From: CAZDML01 sp964506645
Lineage (GTDB): Bacteria; Elusimicrobiota; Elusimicrobia; 2-01-FULL-59-12
Assembly: GCA_964506645.1 (NCBI GenBank)
Contig: CAZDML010000039.1
Span: 1 to 15,225, forward strand
Reading direction: 5' to 3'
DNA: 15,225 nucleotides
Part shown: positions 14,010 to 15,225 of the stretch, one piece after another
Numbering within the stretch: the stretch's first letter is position 1
Layout of the letters: each line of letters opens with the position of its first letter
Notes under the pieces: generated by a model
What the model was told of the DNA's origin: nothing
Seen by the model: the letters and a program-made list of their open reading frames with translations, nothing else
The model's database searches: none
Program-made: the position numbers and the translations under genes

Positions 14010-15225
14010 TATCGGCGCTTAAAAAACAATGGATTGTTGTGCTTATCCTTTTCGTGGCAGGAGGACTTTATACAACACAGTTTCAACATCATGCTTTAGG
14101 CTTCTTTGAAGATGATGCTTTCTATATTTTGGGAGCGCAGAGCTTATCTCACGGACACTATACCGACCTAACTCAGGTTGGGAATCAACCTGAAATTCAC
14201 TTTTTTCCAGGATTTCCGCTGTTTCTGGCAATATGGATGGCCCTCACAGGCCATCATGACATCGCTCTCCAACTGCTTCCAATAATTCTCGCCCTTCTCT
14301 CAGGAATATTAAGTTACTTTTTATATTCCCGCTGGTTCTCAAAGCAACAAGGAATTCTCGCATTTTCTTTTTTTACATGCAGCCCCTTAGTGGTACAGAT
14401 GTCCGATGTTCTTCTTTCAGAATGGTTGTTATTGTGCCTGACATTATCCGCAAGCATCCTCATCGTTGATCTTGAAGAGACGACTACTCAAAATTTACTG
14501 CGCACAATAATTCTCACTGTTTTTCTCTGCTGGGCAGCACTTACGCGACCGGAAGGAATTCTCTTAACCACCGCTTGGCTCATCACATGCGCAAGAAGAC
14601 CGATGGCTTGGCGTCGCTACCGCGGGGTATTTCCCTGGCCTTTTCTTTGCATTTGCGGATGGTTCATTAGGAATTATTTAGTTAACGGCGAATCATCATC
14701 ATACCTGCATATTTGGCAAATCCCCTCTTGGGGACATAGCGTTAGATCGTTCTACCAATTGTTTGGGGCTTTTTTTTCAGTTCAGTCGATAAATTCTCAT
14801 CCTATCGACTGGGTCTGGATTTTCATCGGAGGCGTCTATCTCATTCGAGGATTACGACTAGAACAAGTAAAGTTAAACGGTCCAGACTATCGATGGACAT
14901 GGGGAATCTATCTCAGCTTGTTCCTCTGTGTACGCTGCATATGGCACGTAGAAGATTTACGGTTTTTTTTACCTCTTTTACCTTTTATCATCGCATGGAT
15001 ATTACGAGCAGCATTTTCATTCACAAAGAACCGGCATAGGACACTTGCAAGCATTCTCTCCTTTGGCATATTAATACTTGGGCTCCTTTGGCAAAATGCC
15101 TTGATAGTGAGTGCAGTGCCCAATCCTTTCCATTTAACACCAATTCATACATTCGCCTTTCTTCAAGAACATGTTCCACAAGAGGCCACAATTCTCACGA
15201 ATAAAGGTGCTTGGATGAGACTCAG
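14006..15225 (+). CDS. GT-C-like polytopic membrane protein (3' end outside window)
   Basis: The reading frame opens at ATG 14006, overlapping the tag TGA, and stays open for 406 codons to the window edge. The product has one N-terminal TM (about 9-26), a loop with FFEDDAFYILGAQSLSHGHY (33-52; acidic E35-D36-D37), and at least seven further hydrophobic helices. This pattern, with the acidic pair in the first external loop and HFFPGFPLFLA (65-75), is typical of GT39/ArnT-like GT-C glycosyltransferases, although overall similarity to the other one here looks low. It is clearly AT-richer than its neighbours (sampled 60-base lines about 35-37% G+C) and uses many ATA, TTA and AGA codons, suggesting transfer. 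It lacks a Shine-Dalgarno of its own. Confidence 0.78.
   Translation, partial: MISALKKQWIVVLILFVAGGLYTTQFQHHALGFFEDDAFYILGAQSLSHGHYTDLTQVGNQPEIHFFPGFPLFLAIWMALTGHHDIALQLLPIILALLSGILSYFLYSRWFSKQQGILAFSFFTCSPLVVQMSDVLLSEWLLLCLTLSASILIVDLEETTTQNLLRTIILTVFLCWAALTRPEGILLTTAWLITCARRPMAWRRYRGVFPWPFLCICGWFIRNYLVNGESSSYLHIWQIPSWGHSVRSFYQLFGAFFSVQSINSHPIDWVWIFIGGVYLIRGLRLEQVKLNGPDYRWTWGIYLSLFLCVRCIWHVEDLRFFLPLLPFIIAWILRAAFSFTKNRHRTLASILSFGILILGLLWQNALIVSAVPNPFHLTPIHTFAFLQEHVPQEATILTNKGAWMRL

Noticed and set aside
14908..15123. Minus-strand open frame opposite the final membrane protein
   Set aside because: The plus-strand frame is open through this region with clear TM helices, so the antisense frame is a shadow.

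Overview
The window reads as chromosomal DNA from a Gram-negative-type bacterium. It has the futalosine (MqnA/C/E) menaquinone route, a PilT retraction ATPase, undecaprenyl-sugar-type (GT-C) glycosyltransferases and a tag DNA repair gene. Most of it looks moderately GC-rich, and the last gene is clearly more AT-rich. No rRNA, tRNA, CRISPR array, insertion sequence, phage gene or replication origin was recognised. The lineage cannot be fixed from sequence alone. The mix of ordinary genes with poorly conserved membrane and Pro-rich proteins suggests an uncultivated phylum (Omnitrophota- or Elusimicrobiota-like), but this is a guess.

Region 1 (1-5301, minus strand) is a tight six-gene menaquinone operon. 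In transcription order it runs mqnP (UbiA prenyltransferase), mqnM (UbiX flavin prenyltransferase), mqnL (UbiD decarboxylase), mqnE, mqnA and mqnC, the last cut by the window edge. Gaps are +1, +6, +1, -4 and -16 bases. MqnA dehydrates chorismate, MqnE builds aminofutalosine and MqnC cyclises the dehypoxanthinyl product. MqnP prenylates the naphthoate, and MqnL, using prenyl-FMN made by MqnM, removes the carboxyl group. The operon seems to begin with a 17-codon upstream ORF that has a near-perfect Shine-Dalgarno and stops in an ATGA overlap with the mqnP start.

Region 2 (5300-8171, plus strand) is divergent from region 1, and its first start codon overlaps the leader start codon in a CATG. 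It holds a DsbA/FrnE-like thioredoxin-fold protein lacking the first active-site Cys, YbaB/EbfC, PilT, and a Pro/Ala-rich protein with an unrecognised C-terminal domain.

Region 3 (8250-10943) holds the most unusual protein of the window: a 758-residue membrane protein that joins a GGDEF domain with an intact signature to a C-terminal membrane-embedded HELGH site resembling a site-2 protease. A small three-TM protein follows it.

Region 4 (10985-15225) contains two ATGA-coupled pairs: an SGNH hydrolase with a GT39-like membrane glycosyltransferase, and Tag (3-methyladenine glycosylase I, with Asp at position 38) with a second, AT-rich GT-C-like protein that runs off the window.

Several genes (5300, 8250, 10569, 10985) lack a Shine-Dalgarno but have a -10-like hexamer 7-10 bases before the start codon, which suggests leaderless mRNAs. 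Genes in the pilT, tag and mqnA/mqnC group carry clear Shine-Dalgarno sites.
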